A stretch of 64,000 nt of DNA, from NCBI GenBank assembly GCA_002748155.1, contig PDRO01000010.1, positions 1 to 64,000 of the forward strand, read 5' to 3'. Source of the DNA: Actinomycetales bacterium (lineage in GTDB: Bacteria > Actinomycetota > Actinomycetes > Actinomycetales > Dermatophilaceae). Below are positions 27,925 through 36,959 of the stretch, in pieces (within the stretch, counting starts at the first letter, position 1; the number at the start of each line of letters is the position of its first letter). The position numbers and the translations under genes were made by a program. A model generated the notes under the pieces. That model had not been told where the DNA came from. It did not search any database and saw only the letters and a program-made list of their open reading frames with translations.

Positions 27925-28128
27925 GTGTCCTGGTGGTTCAACATCCGTTCCGGGTGCGTGCAGAGCGACCACGAGCGGGGTCAGGACGTCGATGTCCTCG
28001 GACCCTACGAGACCCGGGAAGAGGCCGAACGAGCCCTGGAGACGGCCCGGGCAAAGACCGAGGCGTGGGACGCCGAGGACCGCGAGTGGGACAACCGTGG
28101 GGCCGAGCCCGGGTGGAGCGCCGACTAG
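27925..28128 (+). CDS. Small SPOR-like protein
   Basis: 67 aa from GTG at 27925, with GGAGAC 5 nt upstream. The sequence SWWFNIRSG then [24 protein letters not shown] is a short SPOR-like beta-alpha unit with an acidic tail. I recall this small protein between map and the glutamine synthetase genes in other actinobacteria. No signal peptide is seen. The function is unknown. Confidence 0.78.
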   Translation: MSWWFNIRSGCVQSDHERGQDVDVLGPYETREEAERALETARAKTEAWDAEDREWDNRGAEPGWSAD

Positions 28129-28205
28129 CGGGTTCGCACTGCGGCCACCGAGGCTAGGGCCCCGCATTCGTTTCGTACCTGCCAGGAAGACCACTGAGGG
28201 CAGCT

Positions 28206-28256
28206 GGGTGGGATCTGGGGGATCGGGGGGAGCTGGGGAGATTCGGGGCAATAGGG
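28206..28256 (+). other. G-tract cluster with quadruplex-forming pattern
   Basis: Runs of three to six guanines occur at 28206-28208, 28210-28212, 28217-28221, 28225-28230, 28235-28238, 28245-28248 and 28254-28256, with spacers of 1-6 nt. The cluster lies on the coding strand 13-63 nt before the glnA2 start. It satisfies the usual G3+N1-7 quadruplex pattern; any regulatory effect is inference. Confidence 0.6.
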
Positions 28257-28268
28257 CAGGATCGTCGT

Positions 28269-29633
28269 ATGGACCGCCAGCAAGAGTTCGTCCTGCGCAC
28301 CATCGAAGAGCGCGAGATCCGCTTCGTCCGACTGTGGTTCGCCGACGTCGTCGGCACCCTCAAGTCGGTGGCCATCGCACCGGAGGAGCTGGAAGGCGCC
28401 TTCGCCGAGGGGATCGGCTTCGACGGCTCGGCCATCGAGGGTTTCGCCCGGATCTACGAGTCGGACATGCTCGCCAAGCCCGATGCGTCGACGTTCCAGG
28501 AGTTGCCGTGGCGGGGGGAGCGCCCCGGCACGGCCCGGATGTTCTGCGACATCCTGACACCTGACGGTCAACCCAGCTATGTCGACCCGCGACACGTCCT
28601 GCGGCGCGCGCTGGCCAGGGCGGCCGAGCAGGGATTCACCTTCTACACCCACCCCGAAATCGAGTTCTTCCTCTTCGAAGCCGACCGGCTCGGCAAGCGC
28701 GGCAAGCGTGCTCGACCTGGCAAGCGCAGCCGTCCAGTGCCGGTCGACGACAGCGGTTACTTCGACCATGTGCCCAAAGGGGCCGCCCAAGACTTCCGGC
28801 GGGCTGCGACCACCCTGCTCGAGACGATGGGTATCTCGGTCGAGTTCAGTCATCACGAAGGGGCACCCGGCCAGAACGAGATCGACTTGCGGTCCGCCGA
28901 TGCGTTGAGCACGGCGGACAACATCATGACGTTCCGCACCGTGGTCAAAGAGGTGGCTCTCCAACACGGCATCCAGGCCTCGTTCATGCCAAAACCGTTC
29001 CGGGAATATCCCGGGTCGGGCATGCACACCCACATGTCTCTCTTCGAGGGTGACACCAACGCTTTCCACCAGAGTGGGGCGCCCTACCAGCTCTCCCAGA
29101 CCGGGCGCCAGTTCATTGCCGGGTTGTTGCGGCACGGAGCCGAGATCACCGCCGTGACCAACCAATGGGTCAACTCGTACAAGCGGCTGTGCGGCGGAGG
29201 TGAAGCGCCCGCGTACCTGACCTGGGGTCACAACAACCGCTCGGCGCTGGTTCGTGTCCCGATGTACAAGCCCGACAAGGACAACTCGACGCGCGTCGAA
29301 CTGCGCTCGATCGATTCGGCGTGCAACCCCTATCTCGCCCTTGCGCTCATCCTCTCTGCCGGGCTCAAAGGGATCAGCGAAGGATACGAGCTGCCACCCG
29401 AGACCGAGGACGACGTCTGGCAGCTCACCCCGGCCGAACGCCGGGCCATGTCGATCGAGCCGCTGCCCACCTCGCTCGGGCGCGCGTTGGAGATCATGGA
29501 AAGCAGCGAATTGGTGGCGGAAACCCTCGGCGAGGATGTCTTCGACTTCTACCTGCGCAACAAGCGCGCCGAATGGCGCGAGTACCGCCAGCAGGTCACC
29601 CAATTCGAGCTGGATCGATATCTGCGCCTCTGA
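28269..29633 (+). CDS. glnA2: Type I glutamine synthetase paralogue (GlnA2-like)
   Basis: 454 aa. It shares the GS fold with the main enzyme at 39-40 kb: IGFDGSAIEGF, HPEIEFFLFE, HHEGAPGQNEIDLR, MPKPFREYPGSGMH and RVELRSIDSACNPYLAL. It has a basic Lys/Arg/Gly-rich insertion (about 137-157) not seen in GlnA. The adenylylation-site LYELPPEE motif of GlnA is not found at the matching position. It probably makes glutamine or gamma-glutamyl compounds. The immediately downstream glnE suggests one operon for control of glutamine synthesis. Confidence 0.9.
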   Translation: MDRQQEFVLRTIEEREIRFVRLWFADVVGTLKSVAIAPEELEGAFAEGIGFDGSAIEGFARIYESDMLAKPDASTFQELPWRGERPGTARMFCDILTPDGQPSYVDPRHVLRRALARAAEQGFTFYTHPEIEFFLFEADRLGKRGKRARPGKRSRPVPVDDSGYFDHVPKGAAQDFRRAATTLLETMGISVEFSHHEGAPGQNEIDLRSADALSTADNIMTFRTVVKEVALQHGIQASFMPKPFREYPGSGMHTHMSLFEGDTNAFHQSGAPYQLSQTGRQFIAGLLRHGAEITAVTNQWVNSYKRLCGGGEAPAYLTWGHNNRSALVRVPMYKPDKDNSTRVELRSIDSACNPYLALALILSAGLKGISEGYELPPETEDDVWQLTPAERRAMSIEPLPTSLGRALEIMESSELVAETLGEDVFDFYLRNKRAEWREYRQQVTQFELDRYLRL

Positions 29634-29696
29634 ACAGGTGACCGTGTCGATGTCCAATCGTCTCGATCGTCCAGCCGTCCCGAAAGGGTGGTGAGG

Positions 29697-32600
29697 GTGG
29701 AGCGTTCGTCCACAGCGGCCGCGCAGCTGGCCCGACTCGGCTTCGTCGACAGCGGCAAAGCCGCCGGGTTGTTGCGGGACCCGGCGCTGCTCAGACTGCT
29801 CGGCGGGGCTCTGGTGGCCCCGACCGAATCCGCTGATGCATCGATCGCCGACGAGCTTGACGGGACCACGGGCCCCGCACTCACGAGTCTGGCCGCCGGT
29901 CTGGCCGCAGCCGCCGATCCCGACCTTGCCGTCCTCGGGTTGGTGCGACTGGCCGAAGCCGTGCTGCGGCGAGCCGATCACGACGAACCGGGGGAGGCCG
30001 GGCACGACCCGGCAGCGCTCTGTGAACTGCTGACGACGGATGACCCCCGCCGGCACCGGCTGCTGGTCACCCTCGGGGGCTCCCGGGCCCTCGCGGACCA
30101 CCTCGTGGTACACCCCGAGCACTGGCCGGCGGCTGCCGACGCCACCCCGGCCGGTCCCGACCAGGTGCGGTCACGACTCGTCGATGCGGTCACCCCGGAA
30201 GCTCGTGGGCACCGCTCACCCGAAGACGCCTTACGGGTGGCCTATCGGCGCGAGCTGGTGCGGATCGCGGCCCTCGACCTGTCGTCCGATGACCCTGTGG
30301 CATATCTGCCGTCCGCTGCCGAGTCGTTGGCCCGACTCGCCGAAGCAGCGTTGGACGCCGCGCTCCAGATCGCTCGGGAGAGTTACGGCCCCGGCCACGA
30401 GGATTGCCGACTCGCGATCATCGGCATGGGCAAGACCGGCGGTGGTGAGCTGAACTACGTCTCCGATGTCGATGTCATCTTCGTCGTCGAGCCCTCGGCC
30501 GGCGTGGCCGAGGAGCGTGCTGTGAAGGTCGGTACCGCGTTGGCGACCGCAACGATGAAAGCCTGCTCCGCCACCACCGCAGAGGGCACGTTGTGGCCGG
30601 TCGATGCAGCGCTGCGGCCGGAGGGCAAGGCCGGCCCGCTGGTGCGCACTATCGCCAGCCACAGGTCCTACTACGAGAGGTGGGCCAACACCTGGGAGTT
30701 CCAAGCACTGCTCAAAGCATGGGTGTCGGCCGGTGACCAGGAGCTCGGACAGGCATATCAGGAGATGATCGCCCCGTTCGTGTGGGGAGCGGCCGGGCGG
30801 GACAATTTCGTCGAAGACGTCCAGGCGATGCGCCGCCGGGTCGAGAAGCACGTCCCGGCCGGTGAGGCCGATCGCCAGCTCAAGCTCGGGCCGGGCGGCT
30901 TGCGGGACGTCGAGTTCTCCGTGCAACTGCTTCAGCTCGTGCACGGACGCCACGACCAGTCCTTGCGCTCGGCCACGACTCTCGAAGCACTGCATTCCCT
31001 GTCGCGGGGTGGCTACGTAGGCCGCGACGACGCGGACACACTGGACACGGCATACCGCTTCTTGCGCACGCTCGAGCACCGGATCCAGTTGTACCGGCTG
31101 CGCCGCACCCACCTGATGCCTACCGATGAGTCCGAGCTCCGGGTCCTGGGCCGGGCCGTCGGCCTCGGCGGTGGCGGCAGCGACCCGGCTGCCGCGGTCG
31201 TGCAACGCTGGCAGCGGATGGCTCGGGAAGTCCGCCGGATCCACAAGCGGCTCTTCTACCGGCCGCTGCTCGCGGCGGTGGCGCGTCTGTCGTCCGACGA
31301 CTCCAGCCTGTCCCCGGCACAGGCCCGCGAGCGACTGGCTGCGCTGGGTTTCCGCGACCCGGCCGGTGCCATGCGTCATCTCGAGGCACTGACGACCGGA
31401 GTGAACCGGGCTGCAGCGATCCAACGGACCCTGCTGCCGGTCATGCTCGAATGGTTCGCCGACGAAGCCGATCCGGATGCCGGGCTGCTTGCGTTTCGGC
31501 GGGTGAGTGACGGATTGGGTAGCACCCACTGGTATCTCAAGATGCTCCGTGACGAGGGCAGCGCTGCCGAACGCTTGGCTCATGTGCTCGGATGCAGCCG
31601 GTATGCCGCCGACCTGCTGATCGCGTCGCCCGAATCGGTGTCGCTGCTCGGTGATCCCGACGGCCTGACGCCTCGCTCCCAGCAGGCCCTGGCGCTGACG
31701 TTGCGCACTGCCGCACGCCGGCAGCCGAGCCCGGAGAAAGCGTTGGCCGCCGTCGGTGCCCTGCGGCGTCACGAGTTGTTGCGGATCGTGCTCGGTGAAC
31801 TCACAGGGGAGTTCGACCGGACCCAGGTCGGCGCGGCCCTGGCCGACCTGGCCGCGGCAACCATCGAGGCCGCCCTGGACGTCGCGCAGGCCCGGGTCGA
31901 TCAAGCCGATAAGGCCACTGGTGGCCTCGGCGTCCACCTGCTCGTCGTCGGGATGGGCAGCTTCGGTGGCCGGGAATTGGGCTACGGCTCGGACGCCGAT
32001 GCGCTCGTCGTGCACCGCGCTGCTGCTGGGGTCGACGACGAGCGGGCACAGCGGCAGGCGGTGGCTGTCGTGCAAGAGCTGGTTCGGCTCCTTCCGGCGC
32101 TGGGCTCGTATGCGGTGTCGCTGGACCTGGACCTGCGTCCGGAAGGCAAGAACGGGCCGTTGACCCGCAGCCTGAGTTCTTTCGAGTCCTACTACGGGCG
32201 GTGGGCCGAATTGTGGGAGTTCCAGGCACTGCTTCGCGCACGGGCCATCGCCGGTGATGCCGATCTGGCGACCGACTTCGTCCGGCTCATCGACCCGTTG
32301 CGCTATCCGACTGGTGGGCTGGACACGGGGCAGGTGCGGGCCGTCCGTCGGATGAAGGCCAGAGTGGAGAGCGAGCGCCTGCCCCGGGGTGCTGACCCCC
32401 GGACGCACCTCAAGCTCGGGCGCGGTGGCCTGGCCGACGTCGAGTGGACGGTTCAGCTCGTCCAGTTGCGTGAGGCGGCCGAGCACCCCGAGCTGCGGGT
32501 CACCAGCACGTTGGCGGCACTGGATGCAACCGAAGGGCTCGGGCTCGTTGAACCCGCGCAGGCCGAGGTGCTGCGGTCGGCCTACCGGATGGCCGGGATG

Positions 32601-32792
32601 ATGCGCGACGCCATCGTGTTGTGGCGCGGCCGGCCCGCCGAGACGGTGCCGTCCGATCTGCGCGACGCTGACGGAATCGGCCGGATCATCGGCCGGGAAC
32701 CGGGCACCGGGTCCGGCCTGCACGAAGACTACGTGCGCCAGGCCCGGCGAGCCCGCGCAGTGGTCGAACGCCTCTTCTACGAGTCGGCCTGA
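29697..32792 (+). CDS. glnE: Bifunctional glutamine synthetase adenylyltransferase/adenylyl-removing enzyme
   Basis: 1031 aa from GTG at 29697 (AAAGG 9 nt upstream; GTGs at 29688 and 29691 are alternatives). Two nucleotidyltransferase domains are visible: the first with GELNYVSDVDVIFV, the second with GRELGYGSDADALVVH, each followed by a helical domain with LKLGPGGLRDVEF and LKLGRGGLADVEW. It adenylylates and deadenylylates GlnA at a tyrosine in response to nitrogen status. The target site LYELPPEE is present in the glnA product at 39-40 kb. It follows glnA2 by 63 bp. Confidence 0.96.
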   Translation: MERSSTAAAQLARLGFVDSGKAAGLLRDPALLRLLGGALVAPTESADASIADELDGTTGPALTSLAAGLAAAADPDLAVLGLVRLAEAVLRRADHDEPGEAGHDPAALCELLTTDDPRRHRLLVTLGGSRALADHLVVHPEHWPAAADATPAGPDQVRSRLVDAVTPEARGHRSPEDALRVAYRRELVRIAALDLSSDDPVAYLPSAAESLARLAEAALDAALQIARESYGPGHEDCRLAIIGMGKTGGGELNYVSDVDVIFVVEPSAGVAEERAVKVGTALATATMKACSATTAEGTLWPVDAALRPEGKAGPLVRTIASHRSYYERWANTWEFQALLKAWVSAGDQELGQAYQEMIAPFVWGAAGRDNFVEDVQAMRRRVEKHVPAGEADRQLKLGPGGLRDVEFSVQLLQLVHGRHDQSLRSATTLEALHSLSRGGYVGRDDADTLDTAYRFLRTLEHRIQLYRLRRTHLMPTDESELRVLGRAVGLGGGGSDPAAAVVQRWQRMAREVRRIHKRLFYRPLLAAVARLSSDDSSLSPAQARERLAALGFRDPAGAMRHLEALTTGVNRAAAIQRTLLPVMLEWFADEADPDAGLLAFRRVSDGLGSTHWYLKMLRDEGSAAERLAHVLGCSRYAADLLIASPESVSLLGDPDGLTPRSQQALALTLRTAARRQPSPEKALAAVGALRRHELLRIVLGELTGEFDRTQVGAALADLAAATIEAALDVAQARVDQADKATGGLGVHLLVVGMGSFGGRELGYGSDADALVVHRAAAGVDDERAQRQAVAVVQELVRLLPALGSYAVSLDLDLRPEGKNGPLTRSLSSFESYYGRWAELWEFQALLRARAIAGDADLATDFVRLIDPLRYPTGGLDTGQVRAVRRMKARVESERLPRGADPRTHLKLGRGGLADVEWTVQLVQLREAAEHPELRVTSTLAALDATEGLGLVEPAQAEVLRSAYRMAGMMRDAIVLWRGRPAETVPSDLRDADGIGRIIGREPGTGSGLHEDYVRQARRARAVVERLFYESA

Positions 32793-32839
32793 CGACACCA
32801 GTTACTGTCCGTGCGGTCGGGTGTGGTTCGCTAGATGTC

Positions 32840-33487
32840 GTGACGTTGCGAGTCTTTCTCCTCGACGACCACGAGATCGTTCGTCGGGGATTGCGGGAGC
32901 TGTTGACCCTGTCCGGCGATATCAAGGTCGTCGGCGAGTCGGGCTCGGCCCTCGAGGCCGAGCGGCGGATACCTGCGTTGCGGCCCCACGTGTGTGTGCT
33001 CGACGCCCGCCTGCCCGACGGGTCCGGGATCGATGTCTGCCGGGCAATCCGCGCGGTTGACCCGCAGTTGCGGGCCCTGATCCTCACTTCCTACGACGAC
33101 GATCAGGCACTGCGGGCCGCGGTGCTGGCCGGGGCTTCGGGATACGTGCTCAAGGACATCCGCGGCACCGATCTGGTGTCGGCGATCCGACGCGTCGCGG
33201 CGGGCGAACAACTCCTGTCACCCGACGTGCTGGCCCGAGCACGGAGAAATCTCGCCGAAACGTCGGTGGATCCACGACTGCGCTCGCTAACCCCACAGGA
33301 ACGCCGCATCCTCGAACACATCTCCGAAGGGCGTACGAATCGGCAGATCGCCGAAGGTATGTTCCTCGCGGAGAAAACGGTGAAGAACTACGTCACCTCG
33401 ATTCTCGACAAACTGGGTATGGACAGTCGCACCCAGGCTGCGGTTTTCGCCGCCACCCATCCCACCCGAATGCCCAGACTGGGGTAG
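32840..33487 (+). CDS. devR: DevR/DosR-like response regulator
   Basis: 215 aa. The receiver has Asp9/Asp10, phospho-acceptor Asp55, Thr83 and Lys105. The LuxR-type helix-turn-helix contains AEKTVKNYVTSILDKLGM, with Lys179, Lys182 and Asn183 at the positions used by Mycobacterium tuberculosis DosR to contact DNA. It should bind GGGAC-type palindromes, and one such site stands upstream of the usp gene 25 nt downstream of this gene. TACTGT at 32803-32808 is a plausible -10. The likely partner kinase is at 34.1-35.7 kb. Its role would be the response to hypoxia, NO or CO. Confidence 0.88.
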   Translation: MTLRVFLLDDHEIVRRGLRELLTLSGDIKVVGESGSALEAERRIPALRPHVCVLDARLPDGSGIDVCRAIRAVDPQLRALILTSYDDDQALRAAVLAGASGYVLKDIRGTDLVSAIRRVAAGEQLLSPDVLARARRNLAETSVDPRLRSLTPQERRILEHISEGRTNRQIAEGMFLAEKTVKNYVTSILDKLGMDSRTQAAVFAATHPTRMPRLG

Positions 33488-33511
33488 TGAGAGGTAGACC
33501 CTTGGCGCCGA

Positions 33512-33525
33512 GGGACTTTTGGCCC
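33512..33525 (+). promoter_or_regulatory. DosR-type operator upstream of usp
   Basis: GGGACTTTTGGCCC matches 13 of 14 positions of the DosR core GGGACTTTNGTCCC. Its centre lies about 43 bp before the GTG at 33562; with a -10-like GATTAT at 33553-33558 that is where an activator site is expected for a leaderless transcript. Confidence 0.65.
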
Positions 33526-33561
33526 TGATCGTGTTTCCGGACCAGGCGCGACGATTATTGG

Positions 33562-33984
33562 GTGACTACCATGCAGCAGGAGCCCCGGGCGGCTTTCCTG
33601 CCGGGGTTGTCCAGAGATGTGATCGCCAGGCTCGTCGACGACGGGCAGGCTCAATCGGTGGCCGAAGCAGCTGTTGCCGAGGCGGTTGCCCGGGGAGCTC
33701 GCGTGCGTTTCGTGCAGGTTGTCGACCCCGGGTTGACGCCTGAGGATCAGTGCCGGTCCGACCAAGCCACGTTCGGGGCTGCGTTGCGGGCCTTACGCGG
33801 CTCCCGCGGCATACCGTGTCGTTTCGAGTTGGTCACGGGCGACCCGACTGGAACGCTTCTCGAGCTGGCCGAAGCAGCTTCGGCGATCGTCGTCGGAGCC
33901 GAGCCGGGTGACGGAATCCTGGTCCAGCAATGCCGCCAACACAGTGACTGTCAGATCGTGACCGTCCCGGTCGGGGCTGCCTGA
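33562..33984 (+). CDS. UspA-like universal stress protein
   Basis: 140 aa, one Usp domain. The C-terminal ASAIVVGAEPGDGILVQQCRQHSDCQIVTVP follows the Usp pattern of a beta strand, nucleotide loop and final strand, but the usual GxxGxxxxxxGS loop is weak. The first segment is shorter than in typical members. GTG 33562 is the likely leaderless start; ATG 33571 is also possible. The DosR-type box upstream and the flanking DevR and DevS genes suggest induction under low oxygen. The Gly-Ile-Pro at 33807-33814 uses the rare ATA codon inside a CGGCATAC octamer. Confidence 0.75.
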   Translation: MTTMQQEPRAAFLPGLSRDVIARLVDDGQAQSVAEAAVAEAVARGARVRFVQVVDPGLTPEDQCRSDQATFGAALRALRGSRGIPCRFELVTGDPTGTLLELAEAASAIVVGAEPGDGILVQQCRQHSDCQIVTVPVGAA

Positions 33985-34000
33985 CCTCGTCCCGGCCATT

Positions 34001-34031
34001 CCGGCAATGTCCGTGAGGCCGGCATTGCCGG
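34001..34031 (+). terminator. Hairpin between usp and devS
   Basis: CCGGCAATG (34001-34009) pairs with CATTGCCGG (34023-34031), a perfect 9-bp stem with a 13-nt loop, 17 nt after the usp stop. No T tract follows, so it may be a weak terminator or RNA stabiliser. It swallows the ATG at 34007, arguing against that codon as the kinase start. Confidence 0.5.
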
Positions 34032-34078
34032 GGTCCTACCGGACCGGCCTGCGGGACCCGGGGACTAACATCCCATCC

Positions 34079-35749
34079 GTGATCAATGACGAAGGCTCGC
34101 TCCGGCTGCCACAGTCCGGCGCGGCCATCGCCACGCTGCTCGACGCCGTGCTGTCGGTCGGTCGCAACCTCGATCTGACCGAGGTGCTCAGCCGGATCGT
34201 CCAGAGTGCCTGCGACATGGTGGGGGCCCGCTACGGGGCGCTCGGGGTATTGCGCCCAGACGGTCAGGGTCTCATGGAGTTCGTCACCACGGGGTTGAGC
34301 CTCGCCGAGGCCGAGGCCATCGGCGCTCAACCGCGCGGCATTGGAGTGCTGGACCTGCTCACCAACGAATGCAGATCACTACGCCTACCCGACATCGCGT
34401 CGCACCCCGCGTCGACGGGATTCCCGCCCGGACACCCGCGGATGACGAGTTTCCTCGGGGCGCCGATCCGGATCCGGGGCCAGGTATTCGGCAACCTCTA
34501 TCTCACCGACAAGATCGGTGGACCAGAGTTCACCGACGACGACGAGGCGCTTGTGGCGGCGCTTGCGGTCGCTGCCGGGATGGCCATCGACAACGCTCGC
34601 CTGTTCGAGACCACGCGGCGGCAACAACAGTGGTCCGAAGCTTTGGGCGCCACCAGCCAAGCTCTGTTGTCCGGCCTTGACCAGCGCCAGGCCCTGGCCC
34701 AGCTGGCCGAGCGAGCCTGCGCCGCAGCCGAGGCCGGGCTAGCGGTCATCGCTCTCAAGGGTCGCGACGGCAGTCTGGTCATCGAAGCCGCGACCGGTCC
34801 CGATCCGCAGGCCAGTGTCGTCCTCGGCACAACATTGACCGACCCGCACTGGTTCACCATCCTCGCCTCGGCAGAGCCGCTGCTGCTGCTGTCGAAACAC
34901 GGCGAGTCAGCTGCCGACCCTCCGGCCGGCGTGCTGCGCGCGAGCACGGGCCTGGCTCAGCATGGGCGCACCGCAGTGGTCCCGATGACGGTGCGGCCCG
35001 GCACCGAGGCGATCGGGTTGCTCATCGTCGGGTGGGATCAACCGGAGACGCACGTGCCGTACGACGTCGCGGAGCCGCTCAAGCAGTTCGCCGACCAGGC
35101 GGCGGTCACCCTGGTGGCGGGATATGCGCAGCGGGACCGGGCCCGGATGACCGTGCTCGAGGACCGCGAACGGATCGCCCGCGACATGCACGATGTCGTC
35201 ATCCAGCGCCTGTTCGCCACCGGTCTCGGGTTGCAGTCGGCGGCCCGGGTGGCCGAGGAGGGCTACGTACGGGTCCGGATCAACGAGGCGGTCGACCAAC
35301 TCGACCTGGCGGTTCGCGACATCCGTGAGACCATCTTCGAGCTGCACCACGCGCAGGCGACGCCGTTCCCGCAACAGGTGTTGGAGTTGGCGGCCGGCTT
35401 TGCCGGACCCTTGGGATTCACCCCACAGGTCGAATTCGACGGTCAGTTGGACCGGGTCGAGGTGCAACTCGGGCTGGACGTGTTGGCCGTGGTGCGTGAG
35501 GCGCTGTCCAACGTGGCCCGGCACGCGAGAGCGGGTTGGGTCGGAGTACGCCTCGGTGTCGAGACCGACTCGGTGTGGGTGGCCGTCGAGGACGACGGCG
35601 CGGGTTTCACCGAGACCGGGCGCCGCAGTGGGCTGGCCAATCTGGATCGGCGGGCACACCTGCGCGGTGGCGCATTCGAGGTGCGGCGGGCCGGGCAGCG
35701 GGGCACTCGCCTGATCTGGCGGGTTCCACGGCTCACCCCTGACACGTGA
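34079..35749 (+). CDS. devS: DevS/DosT-like GAF sensor histidine kinase
   Basis: 556 aa from the GTG at 34079, supported by TAACAT at 34065-34070 (leaderless); ATG 34007 is the alternative. Two GAF domains are followed by HisKA_3 (RIARDMHDVVIQRLF, His371) and HATPase (REALSNVARHA). In GAF-A, the HPRMTSFLGAPIRIRGQVFGNLYLTDK stretch keeps a His and a Tyr exactly 22 residues apart (His119 and Tyr141), matching the heme ligand His149 and distal Tyr171 of M. tuberculosis DosS. A heme-based O2/NO/CO sensor feeding DevR is therefore likely. The stop codon overlaps the downstream palindrome. Confidence 0.85.
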   Translation: MINDEGSLRLPQSGAAIATLLDAVLSVGRNLDLTEVLSRIVQSACDMVGARYGALGVLRPDGQGLMEFVTTGLSLAEAEAIGAQPRGIGVLDLLTNECRSLRLPDIASHPASTGFPPGHPRMTSFLGAPIRIRGQVFGNLYLTDKIGGPEFTDDDEALVAALAVAAGMAIDNARLFETTRRQQQWSEALGATSQALLSGLDQRQALAQLAERACAAAEAGLAVIALKGRDGSLVIEAATGPDPQASVVLGTTLTDPHWFTILASAEPLLLLSKHGESAADPPAGVLRASTGLAQHGRTAVVPMTVRPGTEAIGLLIVGWDQPETHVPYDVAEPLKQFADQAAVTLVAGYAQRDRARMTVLEDRERIARDMHDVVIQRLFATGLGLQSAARVAEEGYVRVRINEAVDQLDLAVRDIRETIFELHHAQATPFPQQVLELAAGFAGPLGFTPQVEFDGQLDRVEVQLGLDVLAVVREALSNVARHARAGWVGVRLGVETDSVWVAVEDDGAGFTETGRRSGLANLDRRAHLRGGAFEVRRAGQRGTRLIWRVPRLTPDT

Positions 35750-35764
35750 TACCCCCTGGGGTAT
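35749..35764. promoter_or_regulatory. CsoR/CstR-like operator before the TDT exporter
   Basis: ATACCCC-CT-GGGGTAT is a perfect 7+7 inverted repeat with a 2-nt centre, the form bound by CsoR-family (DUF156) repressors such as CstR. TAAGCT (35764-35769) or TAGGCT (35769-35774) could be the -10 of the promoter it overlaps. A near-identical site lies before the thioredoxin gene at 37486-37501. Confidence 0.65.
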
Positions 35765-35835
35765 AAGCTAGGCTGCATACAATTGAGCCAGGGGCCAGTT
35801 GAGACCGCGACCCCACGATCCTGAGGAGTGTAGTG

Positions 35836-36852
35836 ATGTCCGAGTCGGCGAAGACCGCGGCTGCGCCTGTCCTTCCGGCGGGGAGCGTCGCGTACTTCCC
35901 GGTAACGCTTTTCGCTGCCGTCATGGGCATCGGCGGGCTGTCGCTGGCGTGGCGCCGGGCCGCCATGGTGTGGGGCACCCCGAGTTGGATTCCCCTCGCG
36001 TTGTTCTGGGTGGCCGCCGCTGTCTTCGTGCTCGTGGCAGCGTTGTATGCCACCAAGTGGGTGCGGTACCCGGCTGCGGCCCGGGCCGAGCTGCGGCACC
36101 CGGTTCGGATGAGCTTCGCGCCGGCGCTGACGATCGCCATTCTTGTGCTTGCCGCGGCTGGACAGTCGGTCATGCCAACGGTGGCTAGCGTTGCGTGGTG
36201 GATCGGTGCGTTCGGTCACCTGGTGGCGACCCTGGCTGTGGCCAGGGCCTGGATGAACCGGCCCGACATCGGGGTGGAGCAGGTGACGCCCGCTTGGTTC
36301 ATTCCGGTCGTGGGTAACGTCGTGGCCCCCCTGGGCGCTGAGACCATCGGATCACCGACGTTGGCCTGGATGTCGTTCGGGCTCGGTGTGTTGGCCTGGT
36401 TGGCCGTGTTGCCGCTGGTCATGCACCGCTTGCTCCTCGGCTCGACCCCACTTCCGACGAAACTCCGGCCGACTCTTGGCATCCTTGTTGCCCCACCTGC
36501 CATTTCTCTCGTGTCCTTGTCCGTGCTCGTAGGCCCCGCTCTCGATGGTGTCAAGCTCGTGCTCTTCGGGGCGGCGGTTGGCTTCGCCGTCCTCGTTGTG
36601 ATCCAGCCGGGCCAACTCCGGCTGCCTTTTGGTCTGCCGTTCTGGGCCTACACCTTCCCGTCCGCCGCCCTCGCGGCGGCCGCGATCACCGTGGATCGAG
36701 CTGCGACCATGGCCTCCCCCGACGGCGCCGTCAACCCCGCATATCACGGATTGGCTTGGGTGCTGCTGGTCGTGACGACGCTGGTCGTCACCTTGGTGTC
36801 GGTGTTCACGGTGCGGCTTGCCTTCCAGAACCGCATCTGCTTGCCCGAGTGA
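35836..36852 (+). CDS. TDT-family anion exporter (TehA/SLAC1/Ssu1-like)
   Basis: 338 aa with about ten hydrophobic helices, opening with the FPVTLFAAVMGIGGLSLAWRR motif typical of the tellurite-resistance/dicarboxylate (TDT) family. Members move anions such as sulfite (fungal Ssu1), malate or nitrate. The ATG at 35836 follows GAGGAG with 7-nt spacing. The CstR-like operator upstream, plus the rhodanese and thioredoxin genes downstream, points to sulfite or another sulfur anion as cargo; that is inference from context. Confidence 0.82.
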   Translation: MSESAKTAAAPVLPAGSVAYFPVTLFAAVMGIGGLSLAWRRAAMVWGTPSWIPLALFWVAAAVFVLVAALYATKWVRYPAAARAELRHPVRMSFAPALTIAILVLAAAGQSVMPTVASVAWWIGAFGHLVATLAVARAWMNRPDIGVEQVTPAWFIPVVGNVVAPLGAETIGSPTLAWMSFGLGVLAWLAVLPLVMHRLLLGSTPLPTKLRPTLGILVAPPAISLVSLSVLVGPALDGVKLVLFGAAVGFAVLVVIQPGQLRLPFGLPFWAYTFPSAALAAAAITVDRAATMASPDGAVNPAYHGLAWVLLVVTTLVVTLVSVFTVRLAFQNRICLPE

Positions 36853-36959
36853 CCGGGCCAGGTCAGCCAGGTGGCCCTGGAGAGCATCGGATGGCTCCGC
36901 ACCGAGATCTCGTTGCCCCGTCCACCAACCACGTCCATCGATCAGTGAAGGACCATCAC

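Noticed and set aside
34007..34078. ATG 34007 as the DevS start
   Set aside because: It lies within a 9-bp hairpin and its codons show no family similarity; GTG 34079 has a -10 element at leaderless distance.
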